Assembly (NCBI GenBank): GCA_036874045.1 | Contig: CM072335.1 | Span: 26,171,501-26,235,500 of the forward strand | Direction: 5' to 3' | Source: Cymodocea nodosa | Taxonomy: Eukaryota > Streptophyta > Magnoliopsida > Alismatales > Cymodoceaceae | DNA length: 64,000 bases | Shown here: one piece after another, positions 37,755 to 50,575 of the stretch | Numbering within the stretch: the stretch's first letter is position 1 | Layout of the letters: every line of letters begins with the position of its first letter | Translations under genes and position numbers: made by a program | The notes under the pieces: model-generated | What the model saw: the letters and a program-made list of their open reading frames with translations, nothing else | Told to the model about the DNA's origin: nothing | Databases searched by the model: none

Positions 37755-38690
37755 AAAAAGGTTTACAGGATTTTAAAATAAATTATAAATTTCAATTTGT
37801 TCACATATACATTATAATTTATTTATGTATATTATCGATTATTGTTTCTTTTGTTCTTAACTTAGATCAGCTGTTAAATGGGTTGGGTTGCAGATACCTT
37901 TCTTCCAGTGGATTGAGTGACGTAATATATTATTCTTTTTCTATCACGCGATTAGTTATTTTAATTAATTATGAGCAATCAATTATATATAAATTAAATT
38001 TGAAAAGTAATTTCTATTTATCCAATAGTCACTGTAATAGGGATGCTTCCTACCATAAAAGTGATTCAATTTAACAAGTGCTAACTTAATTCGTGACTTT
38101 TTTATTATTATTTCATTTCAGAGATTTATCAAATAACAACTTATATGGTGTGATCCCATCGTTCTTGGGTAATCTACAACATCTTCGTTACCTGTGAGTA
38201 TGACATATAAGAAGAATTTGGGTTTTCTTTAATCGTATTAGATTAGAATGTCAATTATGCCTTCTATCATTGATGAGTTAAAAGCTCTGCTTCTTAAATA
38301 TCCTTTTCATTTTGGATAGAAATCTCAAAGGTAACAAAGATGTTGATCGGACGATTCCCAAAACACATATTAAGCTAATATAAAGTAGCCAATGGAAGGT
38401 TGATATTAAGGTGTCAAAAATCTCTTTTGAAGGATCAATAGTATCACTAATCACATAGATTAATTAATGAAATCTAACATAAAGTTACGTTAACATTCTA
38501 TCTTATACAAATATTATTGATGATCTCCTCTTAAATTTTTCCTCTTACAGGGTTGATGAAGATTGAACTACTAGGATTGATGAAGATGGAACTATGTCAA
38601 ATTCTCCTAGCAAAGTGGCAATTATATATTCTTGGTGTCTGTGTTTCTTTAATTTAGAATGATACCTTTGTGAAAACAAGGTTAGTCCAG
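37755..38690 (+). pseudogene. Tandem 3' fragment of receptor copy A (LRR exons, broken)
   Basis: This is a second, diverged copy of the 3' part of gene A (about 36720-37690), placed directly behind it. The first LRR exon is cut short near 37895-37930, the second is intact (about 38122-38193, DLSNNNLYGVIPSFLG), the third has an insertion (near 38320-38390) and the last reaches a stop after VDED (about 38552). It has no 5' exons and is unlikely to make a protein, but might act as alternative terminal exons of gene A. Confidence 0.75.
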
Positions 38691-38739
38691 TTGTTATTGG
38701 TGGTCGTTTACGTTGGAGTAATATTTTTGGTTTTTTGCT

Positions 38740-39045
38740 ATTATTTGTAATTTTGTTATGAGTGTTCTGGATGCAATTAATGTTTATTTATTAGTACAAG
38801 TTATAATATGATTGTTGGAATTCTGGTAAGGTGGCTAAGAATTTCCTTTGATCTTCTTGGCTATCAAGAAAAGAAGAGAGAATAAGAAGTTATTGAATTC
38901 AATATATAAAAGGTCTCGTTTCGTAAAGGAAATTCTTTGGATTCAGGTAGCTCAGGATTCGATGTTGAAGTGAATATATCTTGGTATTTTTCTCTTTATA
39001 AGCCGCCGTACAAGGTACCACAACAGCCCTTCGGTCTCATATTTC
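38740..39045 (+). repeat. Shared 3' flank of receptor copies A and C
   Basis: Sequence downstream of A matches that downstream of C at about 48350-48655, including a run near CCACAACAGCCCTTCGGTCT. Similarity stops abruptly at about 39046 and 48660, marking the right end of the A/C duplicated unit. Confidence 0.75.
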
Positions 39046-39431
39046 GCTTTTAAGCTAAACATAAACCTTAACCCCAACCGAAATTGAGCAACGACTTTCC
39101 CTATGTATTTAGAAAAAAAAATTATTTCTTCATGTTCAAATATGCAGAACATAAACGAAATATAATACGTATACGTTTGGGAAATAGATATATGATTTGA
39201 AATCAATTTTACAAATACATTATATATATAGAGGGGGGAGATATATTTATATATATATAAGAAAAGTGATACTATAGATACAACAAATTTCTCGATCAAC
39301 ATTTTACCGCTTTCCTTTGGTAGAATTCTCTTTCTAAAGTGTTAAAACTATTTTTTTTTTTTATAAATCTATATTTCTTATAAAAAATATTTCTTTATCT
39401 TTTATTTTCAGAATAAATTCATCAGACCGGC

Positions 39432-41286
39432 CCTACCCGTAATTCAGCCCAAATGATAGATAACATGCTGAATCCGGAAACAAATCCGGTAAAAACCCGA
39501 GAGTGGGCCTGAAACATCGGCCCAATAACACGATGAATAGCCGACAAAATAAAACAGTAACTATTGACCCAATAAACTTGCACACTGTGATTATCGTCCT
39601 ATTTCGTCGAGCCCAAGTTAGCGTAGAGAACTTAACAAACCAAATAAATATCACTAGACAGCCCATTGATGAAACGGTAGTGGCTAACCAAATCAACAAT
39701 CCGTCTCTTGGTACAAGCAAGAGAGACTGTAATCTCCTGAAATAGCACCTCGCAGTGGTGCTTCCAAATATTCCAAACCATGCCAGCAACCAGAAATTTT
39801 ATGAAATTGGAGATATCATCCTTTCCATTGTATTTTGTAGTATGAAAGAACCACCCTTTCCAATCTTGAGAAGCCAACTGAATACCAACCAACCGAGCAG
39901 CCAAGACACTGATCTGACGAGCATAGGAACGAACATCTAAATAGTACATGAGCCATGGACTCTTCTTTCTTGCAGCATAGGACACACAAAGAAGCAAATG
40001 AGAGCCCACGTATTTTACGTAAATCATCGGTGGCCACAACTTTGTGGAATATTTGCCAAACGAAGAAGGCTATTTTAGCAGGTATAAACCTATTCCAAAA
40101 AGCAGTTAAGGTGTTTTCTGCAGACAATCTTGTGATGCACCACCTGCCAAGCAGCTTTTTCCGTGAAAATACCATTAGGATCGGGCAGCCACCGAAGTAC
40201 ATCTTGTTCGACCACCGAGAAGAGCTCCAAACCTTGTCCACGCGTCACCGAGATCCTTCCATATGTGAGAGCTGCTGTAATTATGCTGTATATTATCAAT
40301 AGAACCATAGATATTATTGATTGCCGTAGCCCAAATACCCTCGTTGGATAAGAGTCTCCAGAGCCTTTTAAGTTTCATAGCAAGGCAAATATCTCTCGTG
40401 GATCTAGCTCCCAGACCACCCTCATAAACAGGGTGTGTGATCTTATGCCAACTGACCAAATGATATCCTTTTTTATTAGAGTCCTTCCAAAGGAACTTGG
40501 CACGCATACTATCAATAGAATTAAGTACACCAAAAGGTAATCTAGCAGTACCAAGGTCATGAATGGTCATACTTGAGAGCTCATGTTTGATGAGGATCAA
40601 TTTTCCACCTTTGCTCAAGGAACAAAACTTCCATCCAGCCAAGCGATTCTGAATTCTGCCGAGGAGCTCTTCATAGTATTTCAATTTTGGTTGCCCTTCG
40701 AAACCGGACAACCAAGATATTTAAAAGGCCAACTCCCTTGTTTGCAACCCAACTGAGTTCGTAGTTGAGAAATTTTCCGATCAGAGGTACGTCTGGAAAC
40801 CAAAAAGTAGCCATTCTCAACATTAATCTTCTGCCTAGTGGATAATTGGAAGTCGTTGAGTACTTGTTTGAACTTCATCACCATGAAAGTCCTCCCATTG
40901 ATAAAGAGAGTTGTATCATCAGCATATAATAGATGAGAGAATTTAAAATCTCTATTAAGGGCCTTATATGAAACAAAATCTCTAGAATTCTGCAACGCTA
41001 AGAGACCTCTAGTAAGAAGTTCTTCCACTAGTATAAATAGATAAGGAGACATGGGGTCTCCTTGTCGCAATCCACGAGAAGGCTGAACAAAACTGGTAGA
41101 AGCACCATGCATAATCACGGATGTAGGATTAGATTCCATGCAACGTTTGATCATAGCTACTGGCCGAATCATGAAATCCAAATTTCTGCAAAACCTTGTA
41201 AATGCTTATCCATTTGATCCTATCAAAAACTTGAGAGCTCATGTTTGATGAGGATCAATTTTGCACCTTTGCTCAAGGAACAAAAT
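39432..41286 (-). mobile_element. LINE fragment, copy 1 (RT, zf-RVT, 3' region), broken
   Basis: The minus strand reads a plant L1-type ORF2 in pieces. The end of the RT fingers, VFDRIKW and KVLQKFGFHD, is at about 41165-41230, then SRGLRQGDPMSPYLF and SHLLYADDTTLFI (41181-40681), FKYLGCPVS, and a following segment with WKFCSLSKGGKLILIK (40711-40175). A zinc-finger-like region with WQIFHKVVATDDLR, CVLC and AHVLFRC lies at 40241-39816, and a tail runs to 39433. Frames change between blocks, so it is dead. The 5' end is lost at about 41230, where a 58-bp piece of the element (40571-40628) is repeated at 41229-41286. It belongs to the block duplicated at 52560. Confidence 0.85.
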
Positions 41287-41290
41287 TTCA

Positions 41291-42300
41291 TATGCAAAAT
41301 TTCAAAAGTATTATTGTAATTTACAATATGCATTTTTAATTGTGACAGAAATATATACTTTTTATTATTACATTAAGTTGATAGTATAACTTTTTTTTCA
41401 TATGCAAACATGTTATTATTATATTTTAAACTGATGGTAGAATAACTTATTAGACTTTAGTTCACATATTGTTATTGTTTCTTTTAGGATACCTAGTAAA
41501 TATTTCAAGTGAACATGAGCAGGACAAGAGTAGTTAGTCAATTTTTGATTAACAATAATAAAATATCGTAAATAACAGATTTTGTGGTTTGTACTTTATT
41601 TTGTGTTTTTCCTTATTTAAAATTAGATTATAAATAATTTTTGTTATTTTTTATGTAAATTTATTTATATATATTGTAAGTTTCTACTATTATATCTTTT
41701 TTCACACATTAAAATTTTATTTATACATATTTTCTTCTCTTTAATATTACGACGATTGTTATATCTTTTTAGACATGACAAATAGATCAACAACAATTGT
41801 TTTGTAGAGATCTTCTATCTTATTTTCATTCTTCGTAGTTTATCATACCAATGACTTCCCGGCCTCTACGTAGAATACCATGCATTTGTGTATTATGTCA
41901 ATTGTGCAGGTTTGTTGGTGTGTTACATGCATGTTACATGCAAGAGAAGGGTAATACTTGGCCACTGTTTCATTTTAGAAAATTTTTAAATTCTATTGCA
42001 TACAAAAGATCCAGCAAAATCAACTGCATCGGTTGCCTGAAGACTCCATATCCTATATTTAGATGTGCAATTATCAATTAGCTTGATCATTGTTATTTCT
42101 CCTACGAAGACATCATATCCCCTTTGCTTGTTATGTGTCAGTTTCTCTTCTTTAGGATATGAATGGTGAGAATATCGAAGACACTGGACGACCTTGTTTT
42201 AAACTCGATCTATTTGATACTCCAATATGTTCCCATCTATGTACCATTGATAAGGATAGAGGATTGGGCAATATAGATATATATTTTAATCTAAGTAATC
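41291..42300. other. AT-rich spacer between LINE copy 1 and fragment B1
   Basis: No gene is recognised. It lies wholly inside the duplicated block and is repeated at 54111-55120. From about 42275 it shows patchy similarity to the family 5' module (TTTTAATCTAAGTAATC, then GAGATTAATTAGGA), so B once had the same kind of upstream region. Confidence 0.55.
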
Positions 42301-42504
42301 ACTTTATCACCGAATCCACTGTCATGAATGTCCTTGAGATTAATTAGGAATTTTTTGAAGTATATCATTATTTCCATATTAATTATAAAACAATAATTGT
42401 TAGGGTCAAAAGTTTTTTTCTTTTATATAATTTGAGTAAAGCCGAAAAATAAAAGAAAATCAATATATGATCATGACATTTTTATAAGTGATCTACTAGT
42501 AGAA

Positions 42505-43664
42505 TTCATAAATATCGGCTGTGGAAAGCCAAGCAACTTCACTTACAATGACGAGAACATTGGATTGCCCTACACTTCTGGCATAGAATACATCAACGAC
42601 GTCGGTGAGATTCGTAACGTGTCACCTCAATATCAGAATTCTACACCCTATTCCCACTCCAACGACTTGCAGAGTTTTCCCCATGAAAAGAGGAACTGTT
42701 ACACCTTGAAGCCCTTGGCAAAGGGAAGGAAATACTTGATTAGGGGTTCTTCCTCTATGGCAACTACGGTGGTTTGAATCGCCTGCCCAAATTCAACCTT
42801 CATCTTGATGTCAACTATTGGGACACCATCAAGATTAGTGACTCCTCAACTTATCACCATTCCGAGATTTTTGTTGTTGCTTCCTCTTCGATGATGTCTC
42901 TCTGCCTCATCAATACTCGTTTGGGCATACCATTTGTGTCAACAATCGATGTCAGGCTTTTACCACAATATACGATATATGAAGTCAATACTTCTCAATC
43001 GTTGGTCACATCTAATCGCTTAGACTTTGGTGCATCTTACACCACCCATCTCAGGTGAAAATATATTCAAACAATCAACTTTTTCCTGAAAATGGCCTTC
43101 ATTATTGAAGTTTCTTTTTCAAACACTTGGCATGAAAGCCATGATAAAATTCCTTACCATTTCAAGTGCAAAAATGATGTTGTCGATCGCCTATGGTCTC
43201 CATACAACAAACCCAAGTGGTCAAAGGTATTCACAAGTTTTGATATTTCTGGAACCACATACTACAACCTTCCACAGGATGTCATGGCTATGGCAGCAAC
43301 TCCCACAACTGGGTCCAACTTGAATTTTAGCTTGTCCTTGAGAAAAACTGGACCAACACCTCAATACTATTTCACCTTCCACTTTGCAGAGTTGCAGTCG
43401 TTGACAAAAATCAATCAAGGATTATGAACATATATCTGAATAATGATGATTGGCATTACAATTTTACCTTTAAAAGGTGGTTAACTTTAAGGCTTACACC
43501 GTATATTCTTTTGGCCTAGAGACTCACACCAAGTTGGAATTTTCAATTCGAAAGGAAGAAAATTCAACTCTTCCTCTGATCAATGCAATGCAGGCTTTTG
43601 TGGTTCAACCACTGACAGTAAATGCTACACATGATGCAAATGGTATGAAAGTGCATTACGGACT
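42505..43664 (+). pseudogene. Receptor fragment B1: malectin-like exons, frameshifted and truncated
   Basis: Diverged copy of the malectin-like exons. It starts FINIGCGKPSNFTYND and reads to KYLIRG, where a one-base loss in a G run (near 42745) breaks the frame; homology resumes in the next frame (NRLPKFNLHLDVNYWDTI). The second malectin exon (from about 43167, DRLWSPYNKPKWSK) loses one A near 43409, giving a stop after TKINQG, and has a further small insertion near 43474. There is no signal exon. At 43664/43665 homology to copy B2 ends and, after a short ATTACCTTCAT duplication, the sequence enters the shared 5' module of copy C. It is a dead copy. Confidence 0.85.
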
Positions 43665-43687
43665 AAATTACCTTCATACAGTAAATT

Positions 43688-44834
43688 ACCTTCATTTATT
43701 ATTATATGTCAATTTTCCCATTTTCCGTTAGCATATATGTAGTAGATTTAGAGGTCATTTATTTTATGGACATATTGAATGTTAAGTATTTCAAATCTTT
43801 TACTAGGAAATTGACATTGACGTGCTATGTAGATGTACATTTTAATCTAAGTAATCCATTTAATTATCACCAACCCGTTCTCTTTGCTTAGTTTCTCCGC
43901 CATCATGGCCCTCAGATCCTTCCCACTCTCCTCCCTCTCCAATGGCTCCTCCCACCCATCCAACAAACCGCCGCCACCAATGGCATCCATCTAATTATCA
44001 CCAAATTCACAGCCTCGAAGGGCGTTGAGATTAATTAGGACTTTTTTCAAGTATAATTTCGTAAATATCATTTGCTTCTCCAAAATTCAATCCCAAAGAT
44101 TCCATCTTTTTTTCTTCTTCTCTCCTACTAAAGTCGTTTGAGAATATTTTGTCGAAGATGTCATTGAAAATATTAATGTTTCTGTTACGTACAAGATTAT
44201 AAACAATACTTCGATTGATTGTACATTAATTGATGTTGAAATAATTAACTTGAATTTCGAATGATGTAGGTCTTGCAAAGACGACCTTGATTTTATTATC
44301 ATTGTAAGTATTAATTTTCTATCCACTCAACATCTCCATCGCGTTGGTCAGAAACACTTGATTTTACGTTTTTCTTTTCTTTATCATTTCACCGTTTAAA
44401 AATGACGATACGTGGGAAATGAGATTTCCATCGATTTAATTTAACAATAAGCAGCCGCCAAATGATGATGCGCACATTGATACGGTATTTTGAAGAATTA
44501 AAATTACGATGATCAAACACATTGTATAAAGTCAAATCTCAATTAAATTATTTATAATTATCTATTGCTTACGGCTCACGACGTTTTGATAGCTTTGGGT
44601 GAGTGATAGAACGAATGAAAATGTCATTTTATTCTACAATGAAGAAGACATCGTATAATGTATTAAAGCGAGTAATATGATATCGTGAAGCAATATTTTC
44701 GATAGCTTTCGAGATTTAATGGCATGCATGACTTTGTGTTTGTGTATATTATAAATCAAGTTAGAATACGGACGAAAGGGCAACTACTTGTTATTGTGAT
44801 TAATTAGGCAAGGAAAGGAAATTAAGGGAAAGAC
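43688..44834 (+). repeat. Shared 5' module, copy upstream of receptor copy C
   Basis: Near-identical to 32565-33711 at an offset of about 11123, with scattered substitutions. It is joined directly to the truncated end of B1, so its left end is a recombination or insertion breakpoint. Confidence 0.88.
44750..44756 (+). promoter_or_regulatory. Candidate TATA box of receptor copy C
   Basis: TATAAAT at the same place as in copy A, 79 bp before the position of the lost start codon. Confidence 0.45.
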
Positions 44835-47800
44835 ATAGGCTTCCTCTCTTTTGTGTATTTGGTGTTGGCTTTGTTCTCGACATTGTTCTCATTCTTTAAT
44901 GTTGTTTATGCTCAATCAGGTGAGTGCTGCGGTCATTCTTTCATATACGTACGCCCACTTTTTTTTAAGGATTTTCGTCATTGGCAACTTAGAACTCGCA
45001 TATTTTTTCTTTTAGTGATTCTCCTGTAAGAAACAATATATATTTACATAGAATTCTCTCTTCTAAATGTACTTTCATACACGTTCTGATTATACGTACA
45101 CATCAAAATACATACTTACGGTACTGCAAAAATGAAGTTGGAAAAGGAATTACGTACGATGATTAAGCTGTGAAGTATTACAAATATTATCGTTTAAATA
45201 TTTTAAAAAAATCATTATTACAATCAAAGGGTTATTTATTTCGAATACAACTATGAGGAGAAATTCAATATTATTGTGAGATTTTTATAAGTATTCTTCT
45301 ATGGTAGGATTCATAAATATCGATTGTGGGAAGCCGAGCAAATACACTTACAAAGACAACGTCACGGGATTGACCTACACTTCCGACTCGGAATACATCA
45401 ACGACGTTGGTGTGATCCATAAGGTGTCATTTCGTTATCGGAAATCCTCGCCTTATTCCCACTCCGACGACCTTCGAAGCTTTCCCAAGGGAAAGAGAAA
45501 CTGCTACACCTTGAAGCCCTTCGTAAAGGGACGACAATACATGGTTAGGGGATTCTTCCTCTATGGCAACTACGATGGTTTGAATCGCCTGCCCAAATTC
45601 GACCTTCATCTTGATGTCAACTATTGGGACACCATCGAGATTAGTGACTCGTCAACCTACCATCATTCCGAGATCTTCGCTATTGCATCCTCTAAGACAA
45701 TGTCTCTCTGCCTCATCAATACTGGCTTCGGCACACCCTTCGTGTCGGCGATCGAAATAAGGCCTTTAGATCGTTACACGTTTGAAGATGATGTCAATGA
45801 TAATCGATCGTTGGTTATGTTTCACCTCTTAGATTTTGGAGCATCATACACCACCCCACTTAGGTGAAATATATTTAAACATCAACTTATTGCTGCCAAT
45901 GTACTTGATTGTTGGAAGTTTCTTTCCAACCGCTTACATGAAAGCCATGATAAATTTCCTTACGATTTCAGGTACAAAAAAGATACCATCGATCGCCTTT
46001 GGTCTCCATACAACAAACCCGAGTGGACAAACATATCCACAAGTTCTGTCATTTCTGACACCGGATACTACACTCTTCCACAGGATGTCATGGCAACGGC
46101 GGTGACCCCCACAGTCGGGTCCAACTTGAATTTTAGCTTGACAACGAGAAAAATTGTGCCACCAACTCAATACTATTACGCCTTGCACTTTGCAGAGTTG
46201 CAGTCGTTGACAAAAAATCAATCAAGGATCATGACTATCTATCTGAATGATGATTATTGGCATTACAATTTTACCATTAAAGGCGGCAACTTTAAGGCTT
46301 ACACCATATACACTGGTCACCCAAAGACTCACACCAAGTTGGAATTTTCAATTCGAAAGGAAGGAAATTCAACTCTTCCTCCACTGATCAATGCAATGCA
46401 GGTTTTAATGGTTCGACCACTGACAGTAAAAGCTACATATGATGCAGACGGTATGAAAGTGCATTTTAGACTCGTATATTATTACTTATTCTATTCAATT
46501 GTTTGTCATTGATCAGTATCATCAAAATGGTTATGAAAAAATGCAAAAGTTGATTTGATCCAAAACATATCATAACAAACCTAAGAAATTGCTTATTATA
46601 ATAAAATGTAATATGGCTTTTGATGTGTCATTATTTGATTCACATTTTGGAGTCCAGCGCAAGCGATTTTGGAAATTAAAAAGTATTACATGATACGAAA
46701 GGACTGGATGGGAGACCCCTGCTCTCCCAAGGACTACAGATGGGATGACCTGAATTGCACTTACAACGACCGAAGGGGTCCACGGATCGCACACTTGTAA
46801 GTTGGCTACTGCTTCCCAATTAAGAATCCTATTACATCCTCCTAGCTACATAACAGTTTTTTTTTTTATACTGTTATAATGGTATTCAAATACTTGGTTT
46901 ATTTCTTAGTTTTTGATGTTTATCTTGTCGTGTAAACTAAATATGATGTTACTTGATTCATGTTTTTCTTTTTTGGTAAGAGATAACTTGTTTTACGTTG
47001 AAGTAAGTTTTCATGAAAAAGGAAAAACTCTAGTTTCCATGTCATCATTGCAAATAAGATCTATTTGCGTCCGTCAAATCTAACAGAAAGGAATTAAAGA
47101 AAGTTAGTAAAAATTAAGAATCCAAAAGTAATAAAAAGTTTAAAAGAATAATAAGTAGTATTTATACATATCTAAAAATTTATTAAAAAGGAAGAAAATT
47201 TATATGTAAAAAGATAAAAAATTAAAACTAAATAAAATAAAACTTCATAACTATCTTGACATGTTCACAACTTAAAAAAGTTGTTTACAGGTTTTTAAAA
47301 TAAATTATAAATTTCGATGTTTTCACATATACATTATGATTTATTTACGTATATTATCGATTATTTGTTTCTTTTGTTGTTAACTTAGATTAGCTGTTAA
47401 ATGGATTACAGGTACCTTTCTTCTAGTGGATTGAGTGGTGTAATACATAATTCTTTTGGGCTGCTTGCTAAACTCGAATTTCTGTATGTCCTCTTCCTAT
47501 CACTCGATCAGTTATTTTAATTAATTATGAGCAATCAATTATATATAAGTTTGAAAAGTAATTTTCATTTATTCAATATTCATTGTAATAGGGATGTTTC
47601 CTACTACAAAAGTGATTCATTTTAACAAGTGCTAATTTAATTCATGATTTTTTATTTATTTCATTTCAGAGATTTATCACATAACAACTTATATGGTGAG
47701 ATCCCATCGTTCCTGGGTAATCTACAACATCTTCGTTACTTGTGAGTATATCATATGAGAAGCAAAAACCTAGTTTCCCTAAGTATATACCTAGGTGTTA

Positions 47801-48294
47801 AAGTTCTACTTTATGTTGATATATAAATATATTGATAGTTAATGAATTTACTTCAGTCAGAATTCAGGTTTTCTTTAATCATACAAGATTAGAAGGTCAA
47901 TTACACTTTCTATCATTGATGAGTTAAAGTTTTGCTTGCCTAACATCATTTTAATTTTTTGTAGAAATCTCAAAGGTAACAAACTTGATCGGACGATTCC
48001 TAAAACCCTTAAAGATAAAGTAGCTTATGGGTGGTTGACATTAAGGTAAACTCGTGTCAAAAATCTATTTTGAAGGATCAATAGTATCACTAATCACTGG
48101 ATTAATTAATGAACTCTAAAATGAAATTTGGCATGACTTTATGTTGACGTTCTATCTTATACAAGTATTATTGATGATCTCCACAAACTTTTTCCTCTTG
48201 TAGTATTGATGAAGATGGAACCATGTCAAATTCTCCTAGCAAAGTGGGGATTATTCTTGGTGTCTTTGTTTCCTTTGGAGTCTTACTTCTGTAA
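44835..48294 (+). pseudogene. Receptor copy C: malectin-like/LRR, open frame but start codon ATA (8 exons)
   Basis: Exon equivalents 44835..44919, 45308..45863, 45972..46450, 46658..46796, 47412..47483, 47670..47741, 47965..48045 and 48204..48294 join in frame to 525 codons with no internal stop. The architecture is the ancestral one: signal peptide, two malectin-like exons (GFINIDCGKPSKYTY; FAELQSLTKNQSRIM), GDPC motif, three LRR exons and a hydrophobic end (GIILGVFVSFGVLLL-stop). Like A, it lacks a kinase. The single defect is ATG to ATA at 44835. A new ATG at 45301, absent from A (GTG there), overlaps the splice acceptor of exon 2 and is in frame, so an intron-retaining transcript could start there without a signal peptide. 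I call it a pseudogene, but a rescued or resequenced start would change that. Confidence 0.75.
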
Positions 48295-48655
48295 AAACAA
48301 GGTTTATTTAGTTGTTGGTGGTCGTTATGTTGAAGTAATACTTTTGTTTTATTGCTATTATTTGTAATTTTGTTATGAGTGTTTTGGATACAATTAATGT
48401 TTATTTATCATTTGAGCAAAGTTATAATACCATTTTTGGAAATCTGGTAAGTTGGCAAGAATTTCCTTTGATCTTCCTAGTTATCAAGAAAAGAGGAGAG
48501 AATAAGAAACTATTAAATTCAATATATAAAAAGTCTCGTTTGGTAAACGAAATTCTTTGGATTCAGATAGCTCAGGATTCAATGTTGAAGTGAATATTTC
48601 TTGGTATTTTTCTCTTTAGAAGCCATGCAAAGGTACCACAACAGCCCTTCGGTCT

Positions 48656-50272
48656 CATACTGCCGGGGAGCTTTATGGATTTTGAAATCTGGACCAAACT
48701 TTTGGAAGTCCTGTAATGCTACCGGCGGTCCATAAAATAATTCTAAAAAAATGGTAATCCGAATCAGACTATCGGCGGTCTCCACAATATATGTTTCTTT
48801 TGACGGAAAAATCATGTAAACATATGGCTATTTTTTCCTGGGTCGATCAAATGTATCGTCTGTACGTTATCATGAAAAATATATATGGTATAATTATGAA
48901 TAGATGTGTAAAACAAAGGCATCTACTTAATTAACTCTAATAATCAATTTATTTGCCAAAGATATCAGTAAATGTTATCTTCTTGGTTAAACATGGTAAT
49001 TAAGAGATGTTTATTATTAAGAAGCATAATAATTAGTATGAGAATTTTGTGAAATAATATATGTCAATTAACTAAAAGACATGCATGCATCACAGCGGGT
49101 TTCACATATTATGTATTGTTTAATTACTCTTAAAATTAATACCATTAATACTAAGTAAGAGACATGTCTCTCCTTTCACCAATTAGTGCTATAGTATAGA
49201 TGTAGAAATAAAGATGGAGAGAGAGATAAGGGTGGTTGGTTCATGCTTCTATATTTATTTCACTTGAAAAGATAGATATTAATGTTTATTTGATCGAATA
49301 AAGACCTTCCCCCAGATATGGTAAAGTGGAAGATTGATTAATATGCACATCCTCTATTGGTTTCTTCTTAATCAACCCAAATTTCCTACAGGTGGCTAGT
49401 AAATCATAAAGATTCATAGGATTCTAACTTTGACATGATATTTCAAATATCACGATTTTTATTTTTATTTTTTTCTTTTCTGGGTGTTCGTTTCATCTTC
49501 AAAACAAAATTAATATTCCCATATATAATTAGCAAATATTTTCGGTAGAAAGCCCGTCCAAATGTCACCTAAATATTACATGACCATCGGCATCTTTCCA
49601 ATGAATCGGTGCTTTGGGGAGAAGTTAAATAGATGGTGAAATTTTCTTGTTCAACTATTGATCAATCAATAGTTGAAGAATCATATTGTTGATTAATTAG
49701 GCATATATAGAATCCAATTTTAATTTCAAAACAAATTAAGTGTACGTACGTGTAGAAAAATATTCCCATAGTCAAAATCTTTCTTACCCACGAGACATAA
49801 TAAAAGTTTAGGTGGCTCCAGCGAATCCATAGGACTCATAATTTTGTATGAGCGTCATTAAATTGTAATTTTAATTATTTGTCAAAACAAATTTATGGTT
49901 TAACTTCAATTATAAATAACTGCAGCTATACACAGTTACGTTCTTCCATGATTAATTTTGAAGAGTTTAATACTATCGTAGACATTTACAATTAAAAATA
50001 CCATCGCAAGTGAATTAAAGATATTAATTTAAGAATGAAAATTATATTTGAAACAAATATTTACAAAGTAAAAATTCTATTATTATTTACGACATTTTTG
50101 GAATGCAATCTAATTTTCCCAAATTTTGAATACCTTAGATTTTTCTTTTGTTCGAAATTTTTTTGATATTTGTTTGTCTTCCTCGCTCCCGTAAAATCTG
50201 GGAAACGACGACAACCTTCCGGCGGTAAAATTCGTGTCAAATCACAAAATTATTTACATGATTTTTCATTAA
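48656..50272. other. Single-copy spacer between receptor copies C and D
   Basis: About 1.6 kb not repeated elsewhere in the window. It starts where A/C 3' flank similarity ends. It is AT-rich, and no coding or transposon signature was recognised. Its right edge (about 50273) is where copy D homology begins abruptly, inside the former first intron. Confidence 0.5.
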
Positions 50273-50575
50273 TTTTTTTTTAGTGATTCTCCTGTAAGAA
50301 ACAATATATGTTTACATAGAATTCTTTTTTCTAAATATACTTTCATGCATGTTCTGATTATACGTACACATCAAAATGCATACTTACAGTACTACAAAAA
50401 TGAAGTTGCAAAAGGAATTACGTACGATGATTAAGCTGTGAAGTATTACAAATATTATCGTTTAAATATTTTAAAAAAATCATTATTACAATCAAAGGGT
50501 TATTTATTTCGAATACAACTATGAGGAGAAATTCAATATTATTGTGAGATTTTTATAAGTATTCTTCTGTGGTAG

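Larger units (their letters stand above)
39740..43664. repeat. 3.9-kb segmental duplication, copy 1 (LINE + receptor fragment B1)
   Basis: It matches 52560-56485 at a constant offset of 12820 (12821 after a one-base insertion). By eye only a few differences are seen, for example one base near 42418/55248, GGC versus GAC near 42582/55402, and one extra T near 55733. The duplication is therefore young. Confidence 0.9.

Noticed and set aside
39503..40351. Plus-strand open frames across the LINE copies
   Set aside because: They are antisense to clear zinc-finger and RT blocks on the minus strand.
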